Origin: Umbilicaria muhlenbergii
Lineage: Eukaryota; Ascomycota; Lecanoromycetes; Umbilicariales; Umbilicariaceae
Reading direction: 5' to 3'
Length of the DNA stretch: 64,000 nucleotides
NCBI GenBank assembly: GCA_000611775.1
Contig: KK106982.1
Location: 558,001-622,000 of the forward strand
Both the position numbers and the translations under genes were made by a program. The notes under the pieces were generated by a model, which made no database searches, was not told the DNA's origin, and saw only the letters and a list, made by a program, of their open reading frames with translations. Below are positions 10,555-22,217 of the stretch, one piece after another (position 1 is the first letter of the stretch; each line of letters opens with the position of its first letter).

Positions 10555-12312
10555 ATGACAGACGAAGAGCCTCAAAGTCTTCCCGCCAGCTCTGGCCGTT
10601 CGGTGGAGGCACCCTTGACAAGCGTAAGCCCAGATCTCAATGCCGAAGCCAATGGCAGCACGGGAGTCGATGATAAGCGCGAGACTTGGGGAGGGACCGG
10701 TACCCAGCCTGTGCAAGGAAAGGGCGTTGACGATGAGGATGAAGGAGACCCTGACTCGGTTACTGTCACCCATGGCGCCGCTCCGAAGAAGAAGAAAAAG
10801 AAGTCCAAGTCCAAGGGCCAGAGAGGATTGGTAGACGCAAAGACAGTCTCATTTACCCAATCTCAATTACTTACGGGTTACTTCAGGGCAAGCCTACTGG
10901 TTTCGAAGAATACTACGTAGATGTTCCAGTGACAGTAGAAGAGTACAACGAAGAGCAAGACTTGTACAATGAGTAGGAAGATCCTTAGAGCAACACATGT
11001 TCTATTATGGCTAAAACTATGATAGATCACGTACCTTTTCTGAGTAAAGAGGTCTCCACTTCCACATTCTTCTGCCGCTTCGCTAAGTGTAATCTCAGGC
11101 GCATTGAAACGGCGATCCAGCGTTACAAGGCAAAGCGCAACTTCGATTCGGAGCGGAAAAACCTATTCGACAAGTACATGGGCTATGGTGGTATTGACAC
11201 AGGACCGAAAATGTTCTCTGGAGGGTTGGATGCGAATATTTTGGCAGAAAAGACCGCTGCAGAAATTGCTACGATGACCGCTACGAACTTCGTGGGTGCA
11301 GACAAAGATAGGGAGGGTGGTTCAAAGTTTGTTGTCGATTTCGATGGTGTAGCCAAAGGCTTCCTGTACTAAGTCACTTCAAGACCCTGTCGAATTTCAT
11401 TGCTAATTTCGTCCCAGTTCATCAAGACTCCCACAGATGTTCGACGTGACGACCGAGAAGCAGATCAAATCGTACACTGCTGTCATTCGAAACTTCTTGA
11501 ACTATCTCCTACACCACGACGTCTGTCCTGAATACAAGGATCAGATCAATGCAGCACGTGCTACGTGTGATCTCGCGGAGAAGGAGCTTTGGGCGTGCAA
11601 GCAGGCATCTGTTTGGCTACCAGGTGACTTCAACACCGCCTGCTCTACTCTTTTCGGCGGTTACTACACGAACATGTACATCGGCGACCAAGACTGGGCC
11701 AAAGACCTCGACATCTACAAAGGAATGAGCACCGAAGCAGCGAAACGAATTTTCAAGGCAGGCTTGGCCGCACAGGCAACGGATGAGGTAGTCAATGCCT
11801 TCACTGCCAAAACGAAGGAGAAGAATCTTGCGGTCATTGGCACCATTGCCACTGGGCTAGAGGTTACGGATCTCATCAAAGCAGACGATGATGTTCTGGA
11901 AATGTACGCAGCTCAGAAGCCAATCTTGAAAGCCCTCGGCAGGATGAAAGCCAGGACATGGTACAATCCAACACTTCCGAAAGAAGACTTGACCGAGCTG
12001 GAGGAGATTGCTGCCGCTACTACGCCACAAGAGATCAAGGAGTACGAATTGTGGGTAGAAGATGAGATCTTGGAGAAGTGCTTCGTGGGCATGAAGTTTG
12101 ACGCGACGATTAGAGAGCTAAACTTTGGAGTCTTCTACTTTGACACTGTCGTCGGGGTTCATTGTTCCTTTTACAGCGTGCTTCCCAATGAGTTGATTAT
12201 TGGATGGAGGGAGCCGGGTCCGAGACTGCCGATGAGGGAGAAGAATGCGGACGGGGCTGTGGACGATACCGGCGAAGAAGAGAGAGACGATCTTGATGGG
12301 GAGGATTTCTAA
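10555..12312 (+). CDS. ARB1: Argonaute siRNA chaperone complex subunit Arb1
   Basis: Arb1 belongs to the ARC complex that holds duplex siRNA on Argonaute during RNAi-directed heterochromatin assembly in fission yeast. Four exons: 10555-10830, 10887-10972, 11099-11365 and 11418-12312; 507 aa. The N-terminus is acidic, low-complexity, and ends in a poly-Lys run (KKKKKKSKSKGQRGL). The family core follows: GKPTGFEEYYVDVPVTVEEY, then IETAIQRYKAKRNFDSER, GGIDTGPKMFSGGLDA, FLNYLLHHDVCPEYKDQI, CDLAEKELW and PGDFNTACSTLFGGYY. The C-terminus is acidic. Intron 2 (126 nt) is twice the usual length and could hide a small exon. The family call is from recalled motifs, not a search. Confidence 0.82.
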
Positions 12313-12658
12313 GCTCAAGCTAGGGTATTAGATGATCTCAACAGACGTTGTCCTCCAGCGACGACTCACAGCGCTTGCATTTAGCTAGGGTCCAACCGGA
12401 TCGAAAAAAGAAATTACCCATGAATATGGAGTATGCGCATGCCTCTGTATTCGAACGAGAGAAGTACACCATTGATGCCATGACCTTTGAACTTGTGATG
12501 TGTATATTAAAGCTCTACGAGGACCATCCAAGAGAAAACGACTGTCGGCTAGGGGCCAAACCCTTGTCGATAAGAGCATCTCCGCAACGTCATCGCCCCA
12601 GAAATCCATGTCGTAACAAATGTAGCAACCCCACAACTCCACAATTCCTCCGCATTCA
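12313..12658. other. Intergenic spacer, ARB1 / quinone oxidoreductase
   Basis: 346 bp between tandem + strand genes. No feature beyond an assumed terminator and promoter is visible. Confidence 0.5.
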
Positions 12659-13930
12659 ATGCGTATGTCCATAGTCTCCCGCATCCTCAAAAGATCAAGA
12701 CCCCTCTACAGCCTCGCCCCTTCCCCCCTCCGAACCTCCCCAATCCACTCCCACCTCCCCTTCCGCCGCCCCCTCACCCGCGCCATGGCCTCCATCCCCC
12801 AAACAATGAAAGGCGTGCTCATCGAAAAAACCGGCGGCACCGAAGTCCTCCAATACCAAACCGACCTGCCCGTCCCCTCCCCCGCCGCCGGCGAAATCCT
12901 CGTCAAGAACACCTACATCGGCATCAACTACATCGACACCTACTTCCGCAGCGGCCTCTACCCGTCGCCCAAGCCCGAAATCCTCGGCCGCGAAGCCGAA
13001 GGCCACGTCGTCGCCACGGGGCCCGGGAATACTTTCGACCTTGCCGTGGGGGATTATGTGGTGTGGATGGCCTCGGGGGCGTACGCCGAATACAGCGCCG
13101 TGCCCGCGGCCAAGGCAACGAAAGTCCCCGCGGGGATCGCGCCGGGGGATGCGGCGGCGGCGATACTGCAGGGGTTGACGGCGCTGACGCTCGTGCGGGA
13201 AGCGCATCAGGTGCAGCGGGGGGATTGGGTGCTTGTGCATGCAGCGGCCGGGGGGGTGGGGTTGTGGCTGTGTCAGATTCTGAGGGCGATCGGGGCGCGG
13301 ACGATTGGGACGGCGAGTACGGCGGCGAAGAGGGAGTTGGCGAGGGAGAATGGGGCGGATGTGGTGGTGGGGTATGAGGAGGGCGGGGAGGATGTGGTGG
13401 CGAGGGTGAGGGAGGTGACGGGAGGGGAGGGGGTGAGGGTTGTTTTTGATGGGGTGGGGAAGGCGACGTTTGAGGGGAGTTTGGAGTGTGTGGCGAGGAA
13501 GGGGTCGTTGGTTAGTTTTGGGAATGCGAGTGGGGCGGTGCCGCCGTTGACGATTGCGTATGTGCCTGTGTTCTCTGGGGGTGGATATTGAGGAAGGTGG
13601 GAGGGGGGTTTGGTGTGGATACGAAGTTGCTGACGTGGGCTTGACTTCTAGGCGATTGTCGGCCAAGAACGTTAAGGTCCTCAGACCGACACTGTTCAAC
13701 TATATCTACACGAGGGAGGAGTTTGAGCATTATGCTAACGAGCTGTTTCGGATGATGAGCGTGGATAAGCTCAATGTCCGCATTCATGAGGTTTACCCGC
13801 TGCAGGATGTGGCCAGAGCGCACAATGTAAGTTTCGGGAGCACGCTGAGATGATGATGTTAAGCTAATGAAGTGCCTCGCAGGATCTCGAAGGTAGGAAG
13901 ACTACTGGGAAGCTTTTGATGAAGCCATAG
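12659..13930 (+). CDS. Zeta-crystallin-like NADPH:quinone oxidoreductase (MDR superfamily)
   Basis: Three exons (12659-13557, 13652-13826, 13883-13930) give 373 aa. The first about 42 residues (SRILKRSRPLYSLAPSPLRT and on) are Arg/Ser/Pro-rich without acids, like a mitochondrial presequence; Met43 (12785) starts the enzyme proper, ASIPQTMKGVLIEKTGG. The MDR quinone reductase pattern is clear: INYIDTYFRSGLYP, PEILGREAEGHVVATGPG, LQGLTALTLVREAH, the dinucleotide loop VHAAAGGVGLWLCQI, and C-terminal RPTLFNYIYTREEF...DLEGRKTTGKLLMKP. It would reduce quinones one electron at a time with NADPH. Codon bias changes abruptly: C-ending codons to about 13000, G-ending from about 13100. Confidence 0.92.
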
Positions 13931-14207
13931 GTGCAATACCCAGCTTGCTGGGATTCAGTAATTGTGTGCATCTGTATCAAGATTGCATAAAACTCGCACT
14001 CTCGTCCACGGCAAACATAGCCGCTTAGATGAATATCCAAAGGCGTTGAAGACTGTATAGTCTTTTGCTACACACATATGTGAATGCCGCTATGCCCAAG
14101 CTTAATGCAGGATCTTTCATTCCGCCCACGTATAACGCCTTGCAATGCATCACCATAACCCCGTCTTCTCACACGTATATACAGCCACCCCTGCCCAGAG
14201 CATCATT

Positions 14208-15490
14208 TCAGACTCCCAAAGCCAGCTTTCCCCTCTCATAGACGAGGAAACTGACCGCCACCATCGGCACCACCTTCACATACCCAATCGTCAACCCCAC
14301 CCAAAACCCCCTGAATCCTTTCTCTTTCCAGATCTGTCTCGTTATTTCCGCCATTCCCAAGCGGTGCCCATCGCCCACCGCACCACCCACCTGCATCCTT
14401 CGCCTTATGACTTCGAGTGGGTAGGACGCGGTTTGCGAGACTAGGCCAGCGAGGCCGCCGGCGAGGAGTTCGGCCCAGTAGGTGAGGGGTCTGGGCCTGT
14501 AGGTAGTACTTGGGCCGGTGTCGGAAGAGCCGGTAGGTGAGGGTAGAGTGGTGTATTTCGCAATGGAGGGGTGACGCAGCCAGTCGCCGGCGGTGTCGTG
14601 GGTGAGGAAGGACATGCCGGCGTAGGGGAGCATGCCCAAGAGGGTTGGGGAGAAGCCGCGATAGAAGTTGGCGAGACCAGATCGTGGAGAGATGGCTTGG
14701 ATGGTTGAGACCGTCGAGGTGAGAGTAGATGCTGCGGCGCGGACAGGAAGAGAAGAGGCTGACGAGGAAGCGACGGCGGAAGCGGGCTGCTGCGGTATAG
14801 AAGGACGTTCATGATAGATTTGCTTGCAGATGCTGGAAAGAGAGGAGCGCGAGTCGCGCTTTGTTTCAAAGGCGAGGCGGACGCGGATGACCTCGAGGGG
14901 GTAAGTGAAGAAGACGGATGTTATGCCTGCGAGGGAGCCGCTGACGAGGCGGCGCAAGGGCGTTTCTTGACTTTTGTCCTTGATGACGATGGCGCGCACT
15001 TGCTCGTAGGCAAGGAACTTGATAGCAGCGTAGGGGAAGATGCGTAGGAGCGTTGCGGAATGGCCGCGGAAGAGACCTCGCAGACCATCTTGGCGGTTGA
15101 TGTCGCGCATGGCGGTCACCACGCCGAACCATGACCCCGTGTATTTTGCGAACTGCGGGTTCGAGGCTTGGAAAAGGATCTTGACGCGGTCAAGGGGCCC
15201 GACTACTGTTTTTGCCTAGTGTATATAATGAGCCGTGACCGACAGACAGCTTGAAGGGATCCCAAGCTCACTGCGCATCCGGCCAATCCTCCTGCCAGCC
15301 CGGTCCTTAGAGCGTAGTCGAGACTCTGCTTGTCCACCTTCTTTGGGTCGAAGGGCCTCTTCGGTGCTATCGCATCGCTGTCCGTGGGGCACATCTCCGG
15401 TCCTCTGTCCAGGGCTTTGCGAGATGCTCGCCTGACTTCCATCTCGTGTGACGGTGGTAATCCGGCATTGCCAGAGAAAGTCGGGGGCAT
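14208..15490 (-). CDS. LEU5: Mitochondrial carrier, LEU5-like (CoA/related transport)
   Basis: Two exons, 15490-15272 and 15215-14208, intron 56 nt; 408 aa. Three carrier repeats are marked by PLDRVK, PLEVIRVR and PLEVIRRR, each with the PX[DE]XX[KR] gate. The order TVVGPLDRVKILFQASNP and GLRGLFRGHSATLLRIFPYA resembles yeast Leu5 and human SLC25A42/SLC25A16, which bring CoA (or dephospho-CoA) into the matrix. A Ser/Ala-rich insert lies between repeats 2 and 3, usual in filamentous fungi. An upstream in-frame ATG at 15553 would add 21 residues; I prefer MPPTFSGNAGLPPSHEM. Substrate specificity is inferred. Confidence 0.87.
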
Positions 15491-17536
15491 CCCCACCGCC
15501 GAACTCTTTGGGTTGTCAACGTGGCGAGTGATCCTACGACATAAACAATTCAAAGTTGGAGTCGATGGCCGCTGTGTGGAGGCGCATGTGACGTCGAGGT
15601 CCCTCCGTGCTGCCCCTCGGGCTGAGGAGGCTTTCCGCCGTGGAATGTAGCGAGACCGTCCCGCTCAAGTGCGGCCGAGAACGGAGCAAGGACACTTGAT
15701 CATCCGAGGGAGCCCAGGGCTTCCTGCATGACACGCATGTTCTCTTTTCTCTTTTCTCAACTACAACAGGACGGTTCATGGAAGGCATTGTGATCGATAA
15801 CAATACTCATTGAAATCCTGGTGGAGTCCAGGGTAGCTCATCTCATCCCGGCCGAGGCTTTCTGGGCGACAGCGGTTCGGATGCGCACAAAAGCCGGGCA
15901 ACAGAACAGCGGGACCATGCAACATATTCCAGGCTCTGACTCCAGCGTCCGAAGCACGCTCCTGCATTTCCTTCATGGTGGTGCCAAGTCGAGTTTTCGT
16001 CTCGCTTTCAGGCTCGAGAGAAAAGGCGACAGATCTAGCCTAGCCAATGAAGCCTGTATCATGCAGCTCGCAAAAGGCTGAGTCTCTCTACGCGCCCACT
16101 TTCAGAGACATTGAAATCCTTCATCCATTGACATCCTCGTCATCCCATGGTGGCTATGCAATAGCCAGACCTTGGCATAGATAGCAATGACTGTACTTTT
16201 TTCTACCAGGTATACCCCTTTCATCTGCTCTCAGATGAGGTCAGAGATCTCGAGCCTCTCACCCCCTACGCGTATTTCACAGGGTTGGATAACAGATATG
16301 AGTTCCGCCAGGCAAGCTGGAGGTTGATGCCATCCACAGCAAAGCGCTTCTTCACCCGGACACTAACATCACATGCCAAAGATCCTTGAAGAATCCGGGG
16401 ACAATCTTCCACATTGGTGCAAAGATAGATCGTCCCAGTACTGGTATTCGTTGAAGGGTCGATATGGACGTCCCATTGGATGGTTCCGAGGGCACAGCGG
16501 GACATTCTACGGGACCGAGAACAGGATCCAAGGTTGGCCGGGACCAGGATGTATCATTGGCTGAACAGGGTCTCACATTGCACTGGATCAGATAAGGGGG
16601 CCTTCGGAGAGAGGGCGATCATCAAGATCAGTGAGGAGAGCGACATACATGCCAGAAAGGCCACTCATGATAGATGTTCGTTGGGTTTCTCGACGCCTCC
16701 ACAGTGACAGGATGTATGCTGTGGGCGGTGGCTTGTCCATGCATCGCTGTAATTTGAGTGGAAACGGTGCTGCAGTGCGCTTTGCGGGCGCTGGGTATTT
16801 GTTTAGTGTCTCTCGGGCTTCAGTCCCTCATTGAGAAAATTAACTTCGGCCAATCAGTCTTGTTTCGGTGAGGCGGTGGTGGTGGAGGAACTACAGCACA
16901 GAAGTACAGGAGCACGACTACCGGAGCAGTCGAGCTGGTCTCCATACATGATGTCCTTACAGATTGGGCATTAAACACAGGCGCATGACAGTCGATGCTG
17001 CCATGCAGTCAACGGTGTCGCGGTGACTGAAGAAGCGGCCCCCATGCTGAGCGGACCCATGCTGCATGGATGATGTGCAAGTACCATGTAGTTGTACCAT
17101 GTAGTCGTACCATGTCGCCTCCGTCCCATGATCCCATGTCGCTGCAGTGCTGCACTCCAAGGCCCCATGCCGCCCCACACTCATCGTCTCGAGTACGCAT
17201 ACCCCGCGTTCTCGCTGCAGCCAGACAAGCACCAAATCCCGCGCTTTCCTCCAAACCCTCTCCCTGCCCGCTGGCGACGGCGATCATGTGCTGCTGCCCT
17301 GCCATGCAATTTTGTCGGATTTGCTCGTATCCATCAATTACACGTCCATCACCAAACCGCCACACGTTTTCTCTCTCATCAAAAGTATCTCCGCCACTGC
17401 CTTGCGCACCTGAGTCGCAATATATTGGCGGTGAGGAATGTTTTCTGATCGCCACGGGCAATTCTGGTAAGCAGTGGCTTCGTTCATGGTGACTCGAGCG
17501 CAGACATCAGCAGCATTATTCGGACCTTAGACTGCA
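15491..17536. other. 2-kb intergenic region, LEU5 / XlnR
   Basis: It holds the LEU5 promoter and a long region upstream of xlnR. Short frames on both strands are not convincing. Near 17081-17119 there is a 13-bp triplicate. An ATCAGATAA string at 16587-16595 fits the iron-regulator GATA consensus but lies about 950 bp from the xlnR start and may be chance. Confidence 0.55.
17081..17119. repeat. 13-bp tandem triplicate upstream of xlnR
   Basis: GTACCATGTAGTT (17081-17093), GTACCATGTAGTC (17094-17106) and GTACCATGTCGCC (17107-17119) follow without gaps, about 420 bp upstream of the xlnR start codon. Confidence 0.9.
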
Positions 17537-20500
17537 ATGCTTTCTACGACCCCTCATCAATATGCGCCGGGATTCGACACCCCTTCGACGGAAGCCACGA
17601 TGATCCCACGAAACGGTCATACTGCCCCGCAACGCATCTCAACATCAGGGCTGGATACCCTGGCGCAAGGTTCTCAGTATGCCCTCGAGCAGCTGCAACA
17701 AAGCTCCATGGCGGGGCATCACTCGACCTCAGCTTTGAAGAGTCCCATAAGGAGCCGTCATCATCCTTACGACGACAGTAGTAATAGTACAGCGCATGGC
17801 GGTCATAAGAGTTTGGAAATGGACAACCGAGGGGATGGAAAGACCGGTACAGCAGGACCTGTTCGTCGGAGGATCAGCAGGGCTTGCGATCAATGCAATC
17901 AGTTGCGAACAAAATGCGATGGCAAGAATCCGTGCGCACATTGTGTTGGTAAGTGATCGTTGTGGTGTGGTGTCCGTAGATGAACTGACATGATGAAAGA
18001 ATTTGGCCTTGCGTGTGAGTATATTCGGGAACGCAAAAAGCGCGGAAAGGCGTCTCGCAAGGATCTCGCGCAGCAACAAGCGGCAGCTGCTGCTTCTGGT
18101 CGTCCCATGTCCCCGAATGGCTATTCTTCGGAAGGACCATCGCCAACACGGTCGAATCAAAACCCCGACTACCAAGGTGAAACCCAATCATCAAAGCCGG
18201 AACTGCCACCTCCTGTTTCAGCCGCGAGATCTGCCAGCATGTCCAGCGGTCCCCTTAATAGTGCCGGCATGGTGAGCGGGGTGTCGAACCTGGCAAGGGC
18301 GAATAGCATAGGAGGCGCCCATGATGTAGGGCAGAACGTACCGATTGATCAACACCTACAGAAGATGACGAATCAAGCGTTCCCATCAGATCATCAACAG
18401 TCGCAACCGTCTCGCGGTGACCTGGGGCACAGTCCAACTCCAATATCCCTGAATGGATTTGGATTGATGCATGACTACGACCGACCCGGCATGCACGGCA
18501 TGACTCCGTTGGGTGGAACCCACATGATGCATAATGGGCCCCCGTCGAATCAAATGCCCCCAAACATGGTATCTCAGGGTAGCTTCCATAATTACAGTGA
18601 TGCTCCATATTCGATGATGAGCCCTCAAGAACATCAAGCTCCACCAGGTACATTCCGGTTTGGAGGCACCGGAGAGAGCCCTATGGCGGGCTTTATGGGT
18701 GCTTCTCCCGCCGCTGGCTCTCCGGGGTGGCTCTCGCTTCCTTCACCGTCAGGAGGGACATACCAGCCTCAAAATCTTCTCAATCCCACTAATACGTTAA
18801 GATATCCAGTTCTGCAGCCTTTGCTTCCCCATATCTCATCTGTTTTGCCTGTTTCTTTGGCCTGTGACCTTCTTGATTTTTATTTTACTAGCTCTTCCTC
18901 TGCCCATATGCACCCCCGGTCACCGTACGTCACGGGGTACGTTTTCCGAAAGCGCTCTTTCCTTCATCCCACAAAACCACGGACAAGGAGTCCTGCGCTG
19001 CTTGCCAGCATGCTTTGGTTAGCCGCTCAAACCAGTGATGCGCCTTTCCTCACGTCAACGCCTTCTGCCCGCGGTAGGGTCTGCCAGAAGCTATTGGAAT
19101 TAACAGTGGGATTCCTGAAACCGCTCATACATGGACCTTCAAGCGGAGAGATTTCACCCAACTACGGCGTCAACACTGTCATCAATGGTGTAGCGCTTGG
19201 CGGTCTGGGCGTGGCCATGTCTGGAGGGGAGCCATTGAACGCAGAAGGTGGCTCTCCTCGAGCAATAGACGACGTGGCAACTTACATCCATCTTGCAACG
19301 GTGGTTTCAGCATCGGAGTACAAGGCAGCGAGTCTGCGATGGTGGAATGCCGCATGGTCCTTGGCTCGAGAATTGAAGCTTGGTCGCGAACTATCACCGA
19401 ACTCCCCGCACGTTGTCAATGGCGATCACCCGCACGGAGAAGATGCAGACGCAGATGGAGAGGTTGATCTTGATGTAACTCCTAACACGTTTCCTAATAG
19501 CAACAACCCACCAGCAAATCCACCATGCTCCGTTACTGAGGAAGAGCGAGAAGAGCGACGTCGGATTTGGTGGCTTCTCTATATCCAAGACCGACATCTA
19601 GCTCTTTGCTACAACAAGCCCTTGTGCTTGATGGACGCTGAATGCGACGGCTTGCTGCAGCCAATGGACGATACGGTTTGGCAAGCAGGCGATTTCTACT
19701 CCAACGAATCGAACAACTCCACCAATCCGAGCTCACCGCGTTACCGTCGTAGAGGCCCCAACTTCGAATGTACTGGCCACAGCATATTCGGCTATTTCCT
19801 CCCCTTAATGGCCATTCTGGGCGAAATCGTCGACTTGAATCACGCACGTCAACACCCTCGAGTCGGCCTCGGTTTCCGCAGCGCCGACCAATGGGACAAC
19901 CAGGCAGCTGAAATTACGCAGCAGCTCGAAAACTATGGACGGAGCCTGAAAGCTTTCGAAGCCCGATTTACTACCAACCTCGGCGGTGGCCACAATAACA
20001 CCGAGTCGAATGACGCAGAATCAAACCACCCCGACGCTGCCACACCGTCCGTCAAATCCGCACACTCGCACGCCAGCTCTACCCGGATAATGAGCGAAAC
20101 AGTCATCCAAACCAAAATCGTCGTCGCCTACGGCACGCACGTCATGCACGTCCTGCACATCCTCCTCACAGGCAAATGGGACCCAATCTCTTTACTCGAC
20201 GACAACGATTTATGGATCAGTTCTCAGTCGTTCATCAGCGCCACGGGCCACGCCGTGTCCGCCGCCGAAGCCATCAACGACATCCTAGAGTACGACCCGG
20301 ATCTCAGCTTCATGCCCTACTTCTTCGGCATCTATCTTCTGCAGGGCAGTTTTTTGCTGCTGCTGATCGCGGATAAGTTGCAGGGGGAGGCGAGTCCGGC
20401 TGTGGTGAAGGCGTGTGAGTCAATTGTGAGGGCGCACGAGGCTTGTGTCGTTACGTTGAATACGGAGTATCAGGTATGTTAATTCCCTAGTAGAGCAGTT

Positions 20501-20682
20501 CTTGTCTGTTGCGGCGACTGACATTGTGGGTTTCTTAGCGGAATTTCCGGAAAGTGATGCGCTCGGCTCTGGCCCAAGTCCGGGGTCGTGTTCCCGAAGA
20601 TTTCGGCGAGCAGCAGTTGCGGAGGAGAGAAGTGCTCGCACTGTACAGGTGGACGGGCGATGGGACTGGTTTAGCTTTGTAG
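17537..20682 (+). CDS. xlnR: XlnR/Xyr1-type Zn2Cys6 transcription activator of xylanase and cellulase genes
   Basis: Three exons (17537-17948, 18000-20473, 20539-20682) give 1009 aa. The zinc cluster at residues 117-143 is C-x2-C-x6-C-x5-C-x2-C-x6-C in [20 protein letters not shown]...EFGLACEY; intron 1 splits it just after the fifth cysteine. The flanking [15 protein letters not shown] is the XlnR linker. A Gln/Ser/Pro-rich stretch precedes the fungal regulatory middle domain ([40 protein letters not shown]). The C-terminal exon, after YQ, reads [20 protein letters not shown] and ends in [15 protein letters not shown], matching XlnR closely. In other moulds it binds GGCTAA-type sites and responds to xylose. 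Its presence suggests a plant-biomass-using fungus. Confidence 0.95.
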
Positions 20683-20927
20683 GACAAGTGTCATTGACTG
20701 TTTATATATGGATGAAACGATTTCGCGCGTTGTTGATGTTCGGTACGCGAATGTATGTGTGCATGTCAGGTATACCCCTGGGGAAGGACTTTGCATATAA
20801 AATTTGCACCTGTTGCAAGCCATATACCTTGTCGTTTGGATCTTGTACGTGTATGTAAGGGGCAACCATCCATATCATAGTTTGGGGAATAAGGGGGGCA
20901 TTGTGCAAAAACAAGCTTCCTTGACAT

Positions 20928-22217
20928 CTAATACCAAATCTTGATCAACTCTTCGCTCACCGCGCTCGGGGTCAGCACTCCCGACTCGGTAATCAGCGCC
21001 GTGATCAAATCCGGCGGCGTGAAATCCACCGCCTCATTCTGCCCTCCCACGCCAACACCCCCCCCTGCCCCCTTCCCCGCCGCATTCCCGGGCGATTCCA
21101 TCTTCCCAAAATACTCCCTTCTCTCCTCGACCACCGGCGTCTTCCCCGTCCAACTCCCCCCCACCACCTCTCCCTTCCCCTGATCCCCTCTCGGCCCCTC
21201 ACCACCCCCCTCCTCCCCCTCATCCTCAACAGCAGTAGTAAAATCCACGACCTTCTGCTCAATGGGCAAATCATACTGCCCCAACGGATACAGCCGCACA
21301 AACTTATGACTCTCCGCCACGACATAAAACGGCTTCCCCGCACTCCTGGCCAACACCCCCATCTGGAACGTCCCCAACCTCGAAATCACCCCCCCATTCT
21401 CCACCACCCCCTCCGCCCCGACAATCACCACATCCACCTTCCCCATCGAATACGCCACCGCGGACTCCGGTATCGTCGCCACGGGCACCCCCTTGAGTCG
21501 CAGTTCTCGCACAATGGATTGGCCTTCGGTGGCCGTGACCGGGGATGCGGACGGAGAGGGGAGGCTCGATAGCACGTAGATGACGCGGAAGCGTACGCTG
21601 CCTTGGCGCTCTTCGGCGGCGGATTTGAGGAGAGCGCCGACGACGCGGCTGCCGCCGTTGGTGAGGACGACGGTGCCGTCGCGGACGAAGCGGCGGCCGA
21701 AGCGCGCGATGGCTGCGCGGGACTCTTTGGCGCGTTTGACGAACAGGCGCCCGTTGCTCAGGAGATGGTTCCGGATCGCTCTGAAATCGCCGCCGCCGCC
21801 GAGTGGTGTGCCTGGCTGTTGTGGTTGTTGCAGGCGCTCCGGACGCTGCAGGGTGGTGATTAGGTAGCGTTGGAAGAGGTCTGTGCCTGCGGAGAGGGAG
21901 ATGGGGTTCGGGATGGAGCGTTTGAGGGTGGCGGTCGAGGTGGCGAGGAGGTCGAGGGTTTCGGAGATGGTGCTGGAGGTTGATTGGGAGAGGAGGAGGA
22001 CGAGGGATTCGATGGCCGCGACGGGCATGGTCAGGTCGGGGTCGGAGTGGAGGAGGTGCAGGTAGGTTGAGACGATGCTGTTGGGGGGGAGTGGGGTATT
22101 TGGGGGGGGTGGGGTGGGGAAGTGAATTGGGGTATGCCAAAGGGGGGGGGGACGCAACTCGAAGGGGGGTTTTCCATTGCTTTTGGAAACGTCGCCTGTG
22201 GATGCCATGCGCGTCAT
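20928..22217 (-). CDS. GCN3: Translation initiation factor eIF2B subunit alpha
   Basis: Regulatory subunit of the eIF2 nucleotide exchange factor, cytosolic; senses phosphorylated eIF2-alpha. Single exon, 429 aa (start 22217; Met4 at 22208 is possible). The IF-2B fold is visible in FQRYLITTLQRPERL, RDGTVVLTNGGSRVVGALL, RELRLKGVPVATIPESAVAY, KVDVVIVGAEGVVENGGVIS and RLGTFQMGVLARSAGKPFYV. The end DFTPPDLITALITESGVLTP...IKIWY is the usual alpha-subunit C-terminus. Between VVDFTTAVEDE and EAVDFTPP lies an 80-residue Gly/Glu-rich insertion. A Pro-rich N-terminal extension precedes the domain. The coding strand is C-rich in the 5' two-thirds and turns G-rich beyond about 21490. Confidence 0.9.
   Translation of the reverse strand: MTRMASTGDVSKSNGKPPFELRPPPLWHTPIHFPTPPPPNTPLPPNSIVSTYLHLLHSDPDLTMPVAAIESLVLLLSQSTSSTISETLDLLATSTATLKRSIPNPISLSAGTDLFQRYLITTLQRPERLQQPQQPGTPLGGGGDFRAIRNHLLSNGRLFVKRAKESRAAIARFGRRFVRDGTVVLTNGGSRVVGALLKSAAEERQGSVRFRVIYVLSSLPSPSASPVTATEGQSIVRELRLKGVPVATIPESAVAYSMGKVDVVIVGAEGVVENGGVISRLGTFQMGVLARSAGKPFYVVAESHKFVRLYPLGQYDLPIEQKVVDFTTAVEDEGEEGGGEGPRGDQGKGEVVGGSWTGKTPVVEERREYFGKMESPGNAAGKGAGGGVGVGGQNEAVDFTPPDLITALITESGVLTPSAVSEELIKIWY

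Noticed and set aside
12695-13699. 334-codon minus-strand frame opposite the quinone oxidoreductase
   Set aside because: Antisense shadow caused by strong third-position bias; Arg/Pro/His-rich with no family signature.
16266-16505. 79-codon minus-strand frame with four cysteines (possible small secreted protein)
   Set aside because: No signal peptide, no workable upstream exon in phase, and a competing frame overlaps it; kept only as a remote possibility.
21304-22140. 278-codon minus-strand frame overlapping eIF2B-alpha
   Set aside because: Off-frame shadow of a real gene, Pro/Arg/His-rich from C-rich codons.
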